This document shows, in pieces, positions 24,052 through 33,262 of a stretch of 64,000 nucleotides of DNA. The notes beneath the pieces were generated by a model. It was not told where the DNA came from, did not search any database, and was given only the letters and a program-made list of their open reading frames with translations. A program made the translations under genes and the position numbers. Every line of letters begins with the position of its first letter. Position 1 is the first letter of the stretch. Origin of the DNA: Clostridiales bacterium (GTDB taxonomy: Bacteria > Bacillota > Dethiobacteria > Dethiobacterales > Dethiobacteraceae); NCBI GenBank assembly GCA_018335855.1, contig JAGXRM010000038.1, positions 62,001 to 126,000 on the forward strand, in the 5' to 3' direction.

Positions 24052-24084
24052 AAAAAAGCCTTTGGATACTATCCAAAAGCTTTT
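24052..24084 (-). terminator. Intrinsic terminator of the thioredoxin-like gene
   Basis: AAAAGCTTTTGGAT, AGT, ATCCAAAGGCTTTTTT on the minus strand forms a stem with a T-run, seven bases after the stop codon. Confidence 0.85.
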
Positions 24085-24090
24085 CGAGCT

Positions 24091-24330
24091 TTATTTTTCT
24101 GCTATTAGCCACTTTTTGATTTCTTCTTTTCCGGGAACCCGGCCGTACACTTTTGTATTCCCGTTAATAATTAAAGCGGGAACTCCGGGGACATTAAATG
24201 TGTCAATTAGAGCAGGATCGCTGATGCTGTTCAGCTCAGCAGCGATATCAAGTTCCGACAGGGCATTAAATACCTCTTTCTCCAAGGCCTGGCAATTATA
24301 ACAACCCCGACCTAAGATGACAACTTTCAT
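24091..24330 (-). CDS. Thioredoxin-like small redox protein (CxxC)
   Basis: The 79-residue product has the redox pair in GRGCYNCQALEKEVF at residues 10-13, a cis-Pro segment VPGVPALIING, and the compact thioredoxin/glutaredoxin fold of the MTH895-like thioredoxin family. These proteins act as small disulfide reductants or in metal transfer. The gene lies 29 bp after the Usp gene and shares a terminator with it, so the two are probably one transcript. Confidence 0.85.
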   Translation of the reverse strand: MKVVILGRGCYNCQALEKEVFNALSELDIAAELNSISDPALIDTFNVPGVPALIINGNTKVYGRVPGKEEIKKWLIAEK

Positions 24331-24359
24331 ATCGTCACTTCTTTCTGAGAAATTTTAAT

Positions 24360-25337
24360 TTACTTCCGGTTGCTGGCGGGAAAAAGGAGAACAGGGCGGA
24401 TGGAGTCACGAATGACATTTTCTGCCGTGCTCCCCACAAAAAGCTCCCGAATGCTCCCTGCTCCCCGGGTAGCCATCATTACCAGCGAAACATTATCTTC
24501 TTCCGCAATTTCGGCGATTTTTCTTGCAGGCATACCGATGCGGACACGAATTTCTGTTTTAACACCGGCGTCCTCCAGGTTTTGGCGCAACGCCGTCAAA
24601 CGGTCAAACGCCTCATCTTTTTGCTTCTCCACGACTTCTTCCGTATTTCCCTTATCGACCACATGAATCAGCACCGCTTCTTCAACCCGTCCGGCCAACT
24701 TGTTAATAAAGAGGCTGTAAACACGGAGAGAATCCTCGGAAAAATCTATCGGCAAAAGTACCCGCCGGAATTTTTTTGTGCAAACTGCAACACATTTGTT
24801 GTTCTCCATTAAAAACTTCTCGATGAGAACCGGATTGCGGCTGGTGCGGATTAAATCCCAGACAGTGCTGCCGAGAAAGATGTCGCGAATTCTGTTCTCT
24901 CCTTTTGCCCCCACCAGGATCAGATCCGCTTGCTCTTTTACAGCAATGTCATTTATCTCGTGGGCGGGCAAACCTACCCGAACGATGGATCTGGCGCTTA
25001 TACCGCGGGACTCCAATTCAGCTTTCTTCACATCCAAGGCTTCCCGTGCCTGATCCTGGGAACGTCCGCCTGACATCAAAGGAGCAATATGGACAATCAG
25101 AACCTCTTCCATCCCCAGTTCTTTCAGTTCATCCACACAGTTCCAAAGCTGCTCAGCGCAATGCGAAAAATCGGTTGCCAACAGAATTTTTTTAAACATC
25201 TTTACACCTCCGTACGCATCTTTGGGTAAATTCATATTTTTAAGTTCTTCCTTGTTTGCAAGCCGCCCGGACAAGACTACATTACCGTTTTCAATTATAT
25301 AATCCCGTGCCTCAGGCAAAACAACCAGTCTATCCAT
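24360..25337 (-). CDS. Tandem universal stress protein (two Usp domains)
   Basis: The protein has two UspA domains (about residues 47-185 and 190-325 of the long form). Both keep the ATP-binding pattern: GAKGENRIRDIFLGST and ATRGAGSIRELFVGST. Two starts look usable. The ATG at 25337 has AGGGGGG upstream and adds 46 residues with no known fold; the ATG at 25199 (MFKKILLATD) has a perfect GGAGG and is the usual Usp start. Role: nucleotide-binding stress protein in the cytosol, partner unknown. It lies between hpt and the thioredoxin-like gene. Confidence 0.85.
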   Translation of the reverse strand: MDRLVVLPEARDYIIENGNVVLSGRLANKEELKNMNLPKDAYGGVKMFKKILLATDFSHCAEQLWNCVDELKELGMEEVLIVHIAPLMSGGRSQDQAREALDVKKAELESRGISARSIVRVGLPAHEINDIAVKEQADLILVGAKGENRIRDIFLGSTVWDLIRTSRNPVLIEKFLMENNKCVAVCTKKFRRVLLPIDFSEDSLRVYSLFINKLAGRVEEAVLIHVVDKGNTEEVVEKQKDEAFDRLTALRQNLEDAGVKTEIRVRIGMPARKIAEIAEEDNVSLVMMATRGAGSIRELFVGSTAENVIRDSIRPVLLFPASNRK

Positions 25338-25364
25338 AATCGTCCCCCCTGAAATTGTGTTTGC

Positions 25365-25895
25365 TTATTTTTCACCGAGCACACAGATTTCAGGGAGGGA
25401 GCGGTACTGTTCGTTAAAATCCAACCCGTAGCCAACAACAAATTCATCGGGAATCCGGAAGCCGCAATAGTCGGGCTGAATATCGACCTTACGCCGTTCC
25501 GGCTTGTCCAGCAGAGTAACAATTTTCATGGAAGCAGGTTGCCGTGACAGCAGATTCTCCTCCAGATATTTTAAGGTCAGGCCGCTGTCAATGATGTCCT
25601 CGACAATGAGACAGTGCTTATTTTCAATACTGCAGTCCAAATCCTTTAATATTCTGACGACCCCAGAAGACTCGGTAGACGCGCCATAGGATGAAACCGC
25701 CATAAAATCAATTTCTAAGGGCATGTCCAAATGACGCATCAAATCAGAGAGAAAAATAACGGCGCCTTTAAGAACACATATCAAAAGAAGTTCTTTACCC
25801 TGGTAATCCTTACTGATCTGGGAACCAAGCTCAGCAATCTTCTTTTCTATTGCTGCTTTATCAAGTAAAACCTTTTCTACATATTTATCTGTCAT
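25365..25895 (-). CDS. hpt: Hypoxanthine phosphoribosyltransferase
   Basis: The 176-residue enzyme has the PRPP-binding motif LIVEDIIDSGLTLKYL and the substrate loop near AVSSYGASTESSGVVR. It salvages hypoxanthine and guanine to IMP and GMP. The start ATG at 25895 follows AAAAGGATGGGG and overlaps the end of tilS by eleven bases. The tilS-hpt-ftsH order is conserved in Bacillus; here ftsH is displaced by about 11 kb of inserted genes. Confidence 0.95.
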   Translation of the reverse strand: MTDKYVEKVLLDKAAIEKKIAELGSQISKDYQGKELLLICVLKGAVIFLSDLMRHLDMPLEIDFMAVSSYGASTESSGVVRILKDLDCSIENKHCLIVEDIIDSGLTLKYLEENLLSRQPASMKIVTLLDKPERRKVDIQPDYCGFRIPDEFVVGYGLDFNEQYRSLPEICVLGEK

Positions 25896-27309
25896 AATCC
25901 CCATCCTTTTCTGTTTTTTGATGCAATTTCAAATGAAGAACCTCTTCTGTGGCCGCGGTGACCCGAAAAGGGTGGGCAATTTCCACACCACCAAGCCAGG
26001 CTACATGTTTACCGCTCAGTACCAGGGGAACACTGTTCCTCTGCGCCAGCGGCACCTTCTTATCTATTAGTATGTCCTTGACTTTGCGGGTTCCACCGCA
26101 CCCTAACGGTTCCATCCTGTCCCCCGGCAGACGCGGCCTTACACACAGAGGGCGTTCGAGTAAAGCCCAGTCAAGATAAGCTTGATTTCTGTCCGTCAAC
26201 GGCAATGTAACGTCCCTTCTGGAAATAATTTGGGCTTCAATAACGGCACTACCTGGCAATACAGTCCGTCCCGGGACCGACAGTTCAACGGGGTTAAAGG
26301 ATAAAGAATGATTATCATGGGCAACCCGGCTAAGTCGAAGCTCCGAGTAACGCCTGACGGCCGTAATGCCGCCAGGCAAGGAGATGCGAGCCGACGGGGA
26401 CGGGTTGCGTGCCAGCGATAAAAGTTGCTTAGCATGGACGACGGAGGCCCGCTCGATGCCAGAGGACCACATGCTCATACGCAGTAGCCGGAGTTGCAGA
26501 GCCGGGGATAAACGGAGGAGTTTCATTACATCTAAATTTACTTCGCCGTCATGATTGCTACTTGCCACATCGTGGTAAATGTCTCTGACAAAACGATGCA
26601 ATAGCTCCCTGTCCATTATCAATAAATCCGCACTTTTAGCAAGGGATGTGCGCACATGTCCGCCAAATTCCTTTTCTAAAAATGGAAGCAGATGTAACCG
26701 AACGCGATTACGCAGATAGTGATCATATTCCTCATTGGACGGGTCCATGACTGGCTTTAATTTATGTATGCGACAGTACTCCTCAATTTCATCCCGACTG
26801 ACAGCAAAGAAGGGCCGGGCAACCGTAAGCGTGTCGGCCATTTTACGCTCCACCGGGATTCCCGCCAGTCCGTCAAGCCCGCTACCATGCAGCATTCGTA
26901 GCAAGAGTGTTTCCACCCGGTCGTCACGGTGATGGGCAGTGGCAACTCGGGTTGCACCGACCCGCCGGGCGGTTATACGGATTACGGCATAGCGGGCGCG
27001 CCGTGCTGCATCCTGAACAGAATATCCGCCTTTTTGCTTCAGTCCCCGTACGTCCACACTGCAGACAGTGACAGGCACCCCCAGCTTACAGCCCTGCTTC
27101 TTCACGAAGAGTGCTTCAGACGCTGACTCCGGTCTCAACCTGTGATTAATGTGAATCACATGCAGAGTAATATTCAGTGCTGCTGCAATATCATGCATTA
27201 CGTGCAGCAAGCAAAGAGAATCCGGTCCGCCGGAAACAGCAAGAAGGACTTTCTCTCCTGGAGGAAACATGTTATATGTTTTAATTGTTTGCAAAACCTT
27301 ATTTTTCAT
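25885..27309 (-). CDS. tilS: tRNA(Ile)-lysidine synthase
   Basis: The 474-residue enzyme has the PP-loop LLAVSGGPDSLCLLHVM near residue 21, the HHRDDRVETLLLRML motif, and the C-terminal TilS substrate-binding domains (RPRLPGDRMEPLG, then KVKDILIDKKVP). It changes the wobble cytidine of tRNA-Ile(CAU) to lysidine and is essential in most bacteria. The gene is complete, and it is followed directly by hpt. The gap of about 90 bp before it holds the spoIIE terminator. Confidence 0.94.
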   Translation of the reverse strand: MKNKVLQTIKTYNMFPPGEKVLLAVSGGPDSLCLLHVMHDIAAALNITLHVIHINHRLRPESASEALFVKKQGCKLGVPVTVCSVDVRGLKQKGGYSVQDAARRARYAVIRITARRVGATRVATAHHRDDRVETLLLRMLHGSGLDGLAGIPVERKMADTLTVARPFFAVSRDEIEEYCRIHKLKPVMDPSNEEYDHYLRNRVRLHLLPFLEKEFGGHVRTSLAKSADLLIMDRELLHRFVRDIYHDVASSNHDGEVNLDVMKLLRLSPALQLRLLRMSMWSSGIERASVVHAKQLLSLARNPSPSARISLPGGITAVRRYSELRLSRVAHDNHSLSFNPVELSVPGRTVLPGSAVIEAQIISRRDVTLPLTDRNQAYLDWALLERPLCVRPRLPGDRMEPLGCGGTRKVKDILIDKKVPLAQRNSVPLVLSGKHVAWLGGVEIAHPFRVTAATEEVLHLKLHQKTEKDGDYDR

Positions 27310-27398
27310 GACATCCCTCTCAAAGTATTACCTGTATTGTTCTTCTCGACCGTCAGGGAAATTCCTGCCAGAAAGAAAAACGCTTCGATCATTTAAAA

Positions 27399-27426
27399 AA
27401 GCACACAGCGATTGAACTGCGTGCTT
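27399..27426 (-). terminator. Intrinsic terminator of spoIIE
   Basis: AAGCACGCAG and CTGTGTGCTT pair with one mismatch around an eight-nt loop, followed by six T on the minus strand. Confidence 0.8.
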
Positions 27427-27487
27427 ATTTCTTGGTTGGCATGGTGATAACGGAACTGCCGTCTCGAAGAGTCTTCTTCACAGTTGG

Positions 27488-29662
27488 TTAGCCTGTGGCA
27501 AAATCACGGACTTTATACTTTAGTCGTTTTACACTACAGACTAAAACAGTGATATCATCCCGCAATTCAGCCGAACCATTGAATACATTGGCCTGGTGGA
27601 TGATTTCGTCTGCCAGCACTTGGGGATGGCTTGGCACATGACCGGCCAGATAGCTTTTCAGCCAACCCGGGTTTGAAGGATGCACATCAAAAATTCCGTC
27701 TGTAACCATTACCAACAGCGTATCGTCGTCCAGTCCGACACGCACTTGTTTCACTTCAACTTCATTCAGGATACCCAGAGGTACAGAGGGGCTGCGGATC
27801 TCGCGGACCCGCCCCTGGGAGCGCATAAAGCTGGGTGCGGCGCCAATCTTAATAAATTCTGCTTCTCCTTTTTCCGTATCCACTAAAAGTGCGTCCAACG
27901 TGGCAAATATCTCATCCTGAGAGCGCAGTTGCAGTATGGTATTTACAGTACGAACAATGGGCTCCCGTCTAAATCCGGCAAGAAGCAATTGTTCAACCAA
28001 TTGTACAGCAGAACTGCTCTCCTGGTAAGCTCTGGGCCCGTTGCCCATGCCATCGCTTATGAGGAACGCCTGCTTTCCGTCCCTCAGTTCCAGGTAACTA
28101 TAATAATCGCCGCAAACTTCCTCCGCGCCTTTGGCGGCCTGAGCAACCCCTATTTCCACATGAAAGTACTGGTTTTTTACTCGTTTTAACTGTTCCGGCA
28201 CACCTTCTCTGACTTCTTTGGAAAGGTCCAGCATAATCTGTGACAGTCCTGATAACTGCAATGTAACCAACTGGCGATTATCCTCCAATCTTTTATGCCA
28301 GGAATCATTGACCTCATCCAGTTCCCTGACAAAACTCAGTGTCGCCAGAAAATCGTCTTTTTTCCGGCAATACTTTTGAAAAAATTCAGGGCTGCGGATT
28401 TCCTTGATATTCTGACCATTGTTTAGATCAGCTAAGACACGAAGCATAGAGTTATACGTGCGATGAAGATCTTTTTCCCAACAGCGTCTGCGGGAAGGAC
28501 AAAACTTACAGACTCGCTCTGCCACTGTTTCCACCAGCGCAGCCAGTGAAACATCTTTTTCCTTTTCCAATGTTCCTGCCTGCTGGAACGCTTCGGCAAG
28601 TTCCTTAAAAACCAGGGCATAGTCTTTTATTCTTCCCGCTGTTACATCACGTACCCGCTTCCCTTCATCCTCCTGTTCTCTTTTTAAAAAAGGAGCCAGG
28701 GCCTGTACACGCATGGGGAACACAGGCCCCAGGAGGAAAAAGAGTATCGCCACGGTTGTGACTGATGTTTCCACAGGGATTGTCTCCCACCCGGTCAGAT
28801 AAAGGGAGAGAGCCGAAGCACCGAACAGAAAACCTAGCGCAATGGCAAAACGTCCGTATGGACGGAATAAGCCGGATAAAAATCCGGCAAACGTCAGAAT
28901 ACTTAACCACGCTAACCCGCCTCCCTGTACTCCCAGGAAAAAACCTAGCAGAGCACCGGTGGCGGCAGCCATGCCAGGCCCAAATAAAAAAGACGCCCAA
29001 AGCACAATGACACGGGCAATTCCCCCTGCCGTCAGGGAAAGATATGCACCTCCCTGAACAAGGGACAGGAGAAGTAGGCCTGCAAAGATTATCCAGGATG
29101 TAATCGCTTCGAGATGCTTGTCCGGGCTGAGCACAGCAAACGGTCTTTTAAATACCTGGAGAAATACGGCAACGGCCAGCATCGCCAGTGAAATCTCAAA
29201 AAAGAGCAGAAAAAAGTCATAGGTATGTAGCAAACCAAGCCACATACGGGGTATCATACCAATCAGCAGAGCTAGTCCTACCAGCGGGACAACAGGTAAC
29301 CAGGACATCCGCTGATAATTTCGTGCCAGGTAATATACCATCATTGAAATCAGAAGGCTGCCAACGTAATATGGTGACCCCGTTGTGGCAGCAGACAACA
29401 TGACTACTGCGCCGTAAAGGGACATCCTTCTTTTTTCATCCCGGCCCGCCACTGCCCAAAACGCAAAACCAAACGGCGCTAACTCCCCCAACAGATGCAA
29501 TCTGGTTAACAACAAGAGTGCTGTGACCGTCCCCAGTGACTCCCGGGATAAAAGGTCTGTGGGGATTTTTATGCTGTGTGCCTTGCTTCTTTTCTCCGCG
29601 AGAGATTCTCTTTGTCGATAAACTCTCTGATATGGCTGTACAGCGGTACTGTTTTCCGGCAT
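27488..29662 (-). CDS. spoIIE: Stage II sporulation protein E (SpoIIE phosphatase)
   Basis: The 724-residue protein has about ten N-terminal helices (residues 35-330), a central regulatory region with two CxxC-like cysteine pairs (CKFCPSRRRCWEK), and a C-terminal PP2C phosphatase domain (AKGAEEVCGDYYSYLELRDG, LISDGMGNGPRA, and LLVMVTDGIFDV). SpoIIE dephosphorylates SpoIIAA and activates SigF in the forespore. The length is slightly shorter than in B. subtilis (827). RBS AAAGGGGGG precedes the ATG at 29662. The position beside tilS and yabR is the ancestral one. Confidence 0.95.
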   Translation of the reverse strand: MPENSTAVQPYQRVYRQRESLAEKRSKAHSIKIPTDLLSRESLGTVTALLLLTRLHLLGELAPFGFAFWAVAGRDEKRRMSLYGAVVMLSAATTGSPYYVGSLLISMMVYYLARNYQRMSWLPVVPLVGLALLIGMIPRMWLGLLHTYDFFLLFFEISLAMLAVAVFLQVFKRPFAVLSPDKHLEAITSWIIFAGLLLLSLVQGGAYLSLTAGGIARVIVLWASFLFGPGMAAATGALLGFFLGVQGGGLAWLSILTFAGFLSGLFRPYGRFAIALGFLFGASALSLYLTGWETIPVETSVTTVAILFFLLGPVFPMRVQALAPFLKREQEDEGKRVRDVTAGRIKDYALVFKELAEAFQQAGTLEKEKDVSLAALVETVAERVCKFCPSRRRCWEKDLHRTYNSMLRVLADLNNGQNIKEIRSPEFFQKYCRKKDDFLATLSFVRELDEVNDSWHKRLEDNRQLVTLQLSGLSQIMLDLSKEVREGVPEQLKRVKNQYFHVEIGVAQAAKGAEEVCGDYYSYLELRDGKQAFLISDGMGNGPRAYQESSSAVQLVEQLLLAGFRREPIVRTVNTILQLRSQDEIFATLDALLVDTEKGEAEFIKIGAAPSFMRSQGRVREIRSPSVPLGILNEVEVKQVRVGLDDDTLLVMVTDGIFDVHPSNPGWLKSYLAGHVPSHPQVLADEIIHQANVFNGSAELRDDITVLVCSVKRLKYKVRDFATG

Positions 29663-29766
29663 ATAGACCCCCCTTTATGGAGCTATCACTCCCCATATTA
29701 TAAATGCTTGTCCAATTATTTTTTGTCGTTGTACCGGACAAAGGCAATAAAATTTTTCGACAAATT

Positions 29767-30000
29767 TTAAAGCGTTTGCTTTATGCGAATCAGCATTGCC
29801 AGTTCGGTATCTAAGGCCACTTTTGTATAGCCAATTTGCACAATAACACCGGAACTACGGCGCAGCAATAGAAATGTTGTCCCCGGAATAATGCCGAGGC
29901 TCATCATTTTTCCAAGAATTCTGCGGTCAGTGGATGATATTTCTACAATTATCCCCCGGGTATTTTCTTTGCATTGATTGAGTGTAATCATATTTTTCAT
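29767..30000 (-). CDS. feoA: Ferrous iron transport protein FeoA
   Basis: The 77-residue SH3-like protein reads ILGKMMSLGIIPGTTFLLLR, followed by IVQIGYTKVALDTELAMLI; the MxxLGIxPG motif is typical of FeoA. It is a small cytosolic partner of FeoB. It is downstream of feoB with a 15-bp gap, the reverse of the more common feoA-feoB order. Confidence 0.9.
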   Translation of the reverse strand: MKNMITLNQCKENTRGIIVEISSTDRRILGKMMSLGIIPGTTFLLLRRSSGVIVQIGYTKVALDTELAMLIRIKQTL

Positions 30001-30015
30001 AAAAACCTCGCAAAA

Positions 30016-31755
30016 TCATAGTTGTGGCCAGGAAACTAGCATGTTTATCACTATACCTGCAATAACGGCTATCATGGCTACGGCGGCAACGATTACGGCA
30101 GAAACTGCTAACCCCCGCTCCCTGATCATAACAGCCAACTGAGCGAGGCATGGCAGAAAAAGAGTGAGGACAACTGCAGCAACTAAAAGTTGTCCGCCAC
30201 TAACTGTACCACTCCGATAAAGATCATACAGGCCGGCCGCACCGTAATCCCGTCGGAAAAAGCCGTACAAGAATACCATATTTAGAGAAGGTGGCAGGCC
30301 CATTAACTGAAGTACGGGCGTAAGCTTTACTGACAGGACGTCTAAAAGACCTGTTGCCCCCAGCAGCCATAAAAGGATACTAACCAAGATAAAAACCGGA
30401 ATAATTTCGGCAAAATACCACCGCATACGAGCCAGTGTCTTCTGTGTTACCGCTGCTATTGTAGGCAGGCGCAAAGGGGGCAGTTCCATAAAAAACGGAG
30501 CGCGCTTGCCCGGCAAAAGGATATTCAGCAATGCTCCCATGATTAAAAATACTGTGCCCACAATGCAAATCCAGTAAAAAAGATAGCGCGGCTCTGATGC
30601 CAGAATGGCCATAATCAACCCCAGTTGTGCTGAACAGGGGATAGCCAGTGCCAGTAAAAAGGTGACGATTATCCGCTCCCGGGAGCTTTCCAGCGTTCTT
30701 GTTACCAGAACTGCCATCGTACCGCACCCGAACCCCAATGTTAAAGGTATTACAGCCCGTCCGTTGAGGCCGACTTTTTCCATCCAGCCATCGGCAAGAA
30801 ATGCCAGTCTGGGTAGATAACCGCTGTCCTCCAGTATGGCAAAGACAAAGAAATAGGTGCCGACAATGGGTAGAATAATACCAAAGGCATAGCGCAAACC
30901 CAAAGTCATAATGCCGAAGTCTCCGGCAAGCAGTTGACGCAACGCAAGCCATGGGATATACATATCTGTCCATCGTTCCATCAGCGGAACCAGTAACTGT
31001 CCAAAAAGCGTTCCTTCCAGTACGTCGACTAAATACCCGGCGCCGAAACGTCCCACAATTAAATATAATCCCACATAAAGAATAAGGGCCATGGACATCA
31101 ACCCGCCAACCGGATGCAGTACCAGCTTTTCCAGTCCCTTAAGGGAATCGGGTGTACCCTTAAGAAACACTCCATCAAGGATTTTCCCCGCTTCCCGATG
31201 GTTTTCCAGCGAATTACCGGTAAAGGCGGAAACCCTGTTTCTCTTTTTTTTCTCAGTCCCTAAACGGGTACACACCATACTGTTAATTTCTTTTTTTAAT
31301 AAGGCAATACCCCTTCCCTCGGCAAAAGCAGCTCCCAGCACAGGAATACCAAGCCTACGGCTTAGCTCTTTATGTAAAATTCGAACACGCAGTTTCTCAG
31401 CTTCGTCCATCATATTTAGCACTAAAATCACGGGAAACCCGCTTTTTAACAACTCCAGCGTCAAAGGTAGCATTCTGGGAAGATTTTTAGCGTCCACGAT
31501 GTGAATAACCAAATCCGGGGGGGTTTCCAGCAACAGCCGCCCGGTAACAGCTTCTTCTTCTGTAACCGGTGTAAGGCTGTACATGCCGGGTGTGTCTACA
31601 ATTTCAACGACCTTACCGTTTATATTTGCGGTGCCGCGGAAGATTTCCACAGTGGTTCCAGGATAGTTTGATACCGTCACATACTTACGCGTCAAATGGT
31701 AAAAAAGCGCACTTTTGCCTACATTGGGATTACCGACCAAGACAACAGTTTTCAT
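30016..31755 (-). CDS. feoB: Ferrous iron transporter FeoB
   Basis: The 579-residue protein starts with the G-protein domain: G1 GNPNVGKSALFYHL, G3 DTPGMYSLTP, G4 NMMD. Two Gate modules follow with the conserved GFGCGTMAVLVTRTLES, where the more usual sequence is GFGCNVPA. It is shorter than the typical 650-750 residues, mostly from short loops. FeoB takes up Fe2+ through the cytoplasmic membrane under anaerobic conditions. The start has GGGGTGGG upstream. A strong hairpin lies in its leader. Confidence 0.93.
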   Translation of the reverse strand: MKTVVLVGNPNVGKSALFYHLTRKYVTVSNYPGTTVEIFRGTANINGKVVEIVDTPGMYSLTPVTEEEAVTGRLLLETPPDLVIHIVDAKNLPRMLPLTLELLKSGFPVILVLNMMDEAEKLRVRILHKELSRRLGIPVLGAAFAEGRGIALLKKEINSMVCTRLGTEKKKRNRVSAFTGNSLENHREAGKILDGVFLKGTPDSLKGLEKLVLHPVGGLMSMALILYVGLYLIVGRFGAGYLVDVLEGTLFGQLLVPLMERWTDMYIPWLALRQLLAGDFGIMTLGLRYAFGIILPIVGTYFFVFAILEDSGYLPRLAFLADGWMEKVGLNGRAVIPLTLGFGCGTMAVLVTRTLESSRERIIVTFLLALAIPCSAQLGLIMAILASEPRYLFYWICIVGTVFLIMGALLNILLPGKRAPFFMELPPLRLPTIAAVTQKTLARMRWYFAEIIPVFILVSILLWLLGATGLLDVLSVKLTPVLQLMGLPPSLNMVFLYGFFRRDYGAAGLYDLYRSGTVSGGQLLVAAVVLTLFLPCLAQLAVMIRERGLAVSAVIVAAVAMIAVIAGIVINMLVSWPQL

Positions 31756-31789
31756 AGTCCCACCCCGCTCATTGATAAATATGCAAAAA

Positions 31790-31834
31790 GAAGCACCGTG
31801 TTGCAGAAAAGATTTTCCGCATAGACGGTGCTTC
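31790..31834 (-). terminator. Hairpin in the feoB leader / DMT-gene leader
   Basis: GAAGCACCGT and ACGGTGCTTC form a ten-base stem with a 25-nt loop. On the minus strand it is followed by TTTTTGC and lies only 35 bp before feoB, so it may attenuate feoB or stop transcripts coming from ppx. On the plus strand it lies in the leader of the DMT gene. Confidence 0.6.
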
Positions 31835-31871
31835 CCTCGTACACAATATGTGTGAGAAAGGAGACGAAAAA

Positions 31872-32312
31872 ATGTTTCTGATTGCTTTGCTGCTCGCGTT
31901 TATCGCTGGTATCTCCATGGCTGTCCAAGGATCTCTTAATGCCGGACTTGGTAAAATAATCGGCCTGTTGGAAGCCACATTTACAGTACACGTTATCGGT
32001 ACGGTGGCCATTTTTTTTGCCCTTTTTCTACTTCGGCTGGGCAAGGGAAATTTGGGTGAAATTCCCAATGCACCGTGGTACCTTTATTTAGGCGGCCTGA
32101 TTAGTGTTGTAATCATTTACGCAGTTTTAAGCAGTATCGCCACAGTGGGCGTGGCAACGGCAACGACCGCTATCATTGTCGGGCAAGTCGGCACTGCTCT
32201 GCTCATCGATCACCTGGGTTGTTTCGGACTGGAGCGAATTCCCTTTACCTGGCTGAAAGCTGTGGGTGTACTCTTTTTAGCACTAGGGGCTAAGTTCATG
32301 TTAATGAAATAA
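31872..32312 (+). CDS. DMT-family (DUF606/YdcZ-type) membrane protein
   Basis: The 146-residue protein has five helices and starts with MFLIALLLAFIAGISMAVQG, continuing to SLNAGLGK, which is the YdcZ-family pattern; LLIDHLGCFGLERIPFTWLK is also typical. These are half-size drug/metabolite transporters that usually work as dimers. Substrate unknown. AAAGGAGAC precedes the ATG at 31872. It is one of two plus-strand genes in the window and its 3' end overlaps that of ppx by 17 bp in the opposite direction. Confidence 0.85.
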   Translation: MFLIALLLAFIAGISMAVQGSLNAGLGKIIGLLEATFTVHVIGTVAIFFALFLLRLGKGNLGEIPNAPWYLYLGGLISVVIIYAVLSSIATVGVATATTAIIVGQVGTALLIDHLGCFGLERIPFTWLKAVGVLFLALGAKFMLMK

Positions 32313-33198
32313 GTGAACAGATGAGACCGGTAAGGATGTCACCTTCAGATACAGTGAAGGATGGTGCGCGAAAATGGGACAGGATCTCTTTGACTACCAG
32401 CGCCCCTGCAGGTAAGATATCTGCGCGGGCCGGTTGCACACCGGCAATTTGGCTTCTTTCGTTTAATGGAACAGCAAGAAGTCGCTGTAATTGAGCCGAT
32501 ACCATCTGTGCCGTTAATATTCTGCCATGGACTTGCTTTGCGTCATACCTGGTCATTTTCATTTCCATCGCAGCAAGGCTGGTTACCGTACCACCGATGC
32601 CGACAACCGGTATCCCCCTAAGTGTAAAGCTAGACAGTAGCTCCGCCGAATGCTGGCGAATGCATTGAAGCTCTTCTGCCAATGGCGGGTCGTGTCGGAT
32701 AAACATTTCTGTCAAATATACGGCCCCCAGTTTTAGACTGGCGAAACACAGATTCCCGTCCTCTGGCCAAATCAACTCACATGACCCGCCGCCCAGATCA
32801 AAAACCAGCACTTCGGTGGGCAGGCGTAAACTGCTGGCTGCACCTTCATAACTTAAGCGCGCCTCTTCATCAGGCAAAAGGATATCCACATATGCTCCCG
32901 CTTGCCGGGCGAGAGTCCGGGCAAATGATTGTCCGTCTGATGCCTCGCGCATAGCGCTTGTACCTGCTACCCTGAGTTTTTGTGCTCCTAAAGACCGGGC
33001 AAGGGCAGTACATTCCATGACTGCTGCAACAGTGGCTTCTTTACCGGGCTTGGAAAGACAGCCGCTCTGCATTAAGCCAGCTCCCAACCTGGTAGTTGTA
33101 AGTACTCTTTTTATCGGATTTATACCGGTTTCTGATATCTCAGCTACCAGCAGGCGTACCGAATTGGTACCGATATCGATGGCCGCTAAACGCATCAT
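32296..33198 (-). CDS. Exopolyphosphatase / pppGpp phosphohydrolase (Ppx/GppA)
   Basis: The 300-residue protein has the ASKHA-fold start RLAAIDIGTNSVRLLVAE, the DEEARLSYEGA block, VFDLGGGSCELIW and VGIGGTVTSLAAM. This is the short single-module form common in Firmicutes and Actinobacteria. It hydrolyses polyphosphate or the stringent-response alarmone; the sequence does not tell which. Two adjacent ATGs are possible starts. It is placed between yabR and the feo genes, a place it also has in other Clostridia. Confidence 0.9.
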   Translation of the reverse strand: MMRLAAIDIGTNSVRLLVAEISETGINPIKRVLTTTRLGAGLMQSGCLSKPGKEATVAAVMECTALARSLGAQKLRVAGTSAMREASDGQSFARTLARQAGAYVDILLPDEEARLSYEGAASSLRLPTEVLVFDLGGGSCELIWPEDGNLCFASLKLGAVYLTEMFIRHDPPLAEELQCIRQHSAELLSSFTLRGIPVVGIGGTVTSLAAMEMKMTRYDAKQVHGRILTAQMVSAQLQRLLAVPLNERSQIAGVQPARADILPAGALVVKEILSHFRAPSFTVSEGDILTGLICSLISLT

Positions 33199-33215
33199 TT
33201 TACCCCCTGAAATAG

Positions 33216-33241
33216 AACAAGTATCCTGCAGGATACTTGTT
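33216..33241. terminator. 26-bp perfect palindrome after yabR
   Basis: AACAAGTATCCTGCAGGATA followed by CTTGTT is a perfect 26-bp palindrome just downstream of yabR. There is no long T-run on the minus strand, so it may be a weak terminator or an operator. Confidence 0.5.
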
Positions 33242-33262
33242 TGGCTTTTATTATGAGATTAA

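Noticed and set aside
27432-27490. Short frame reading GTG with VKKTLRDGSSVITMPTKK after spoIIE
   Set aside because: No ribosome-binding site, only 18 codons, and it leads directly into the spoIIE terminator. I treat it as part of the 3' UTR.
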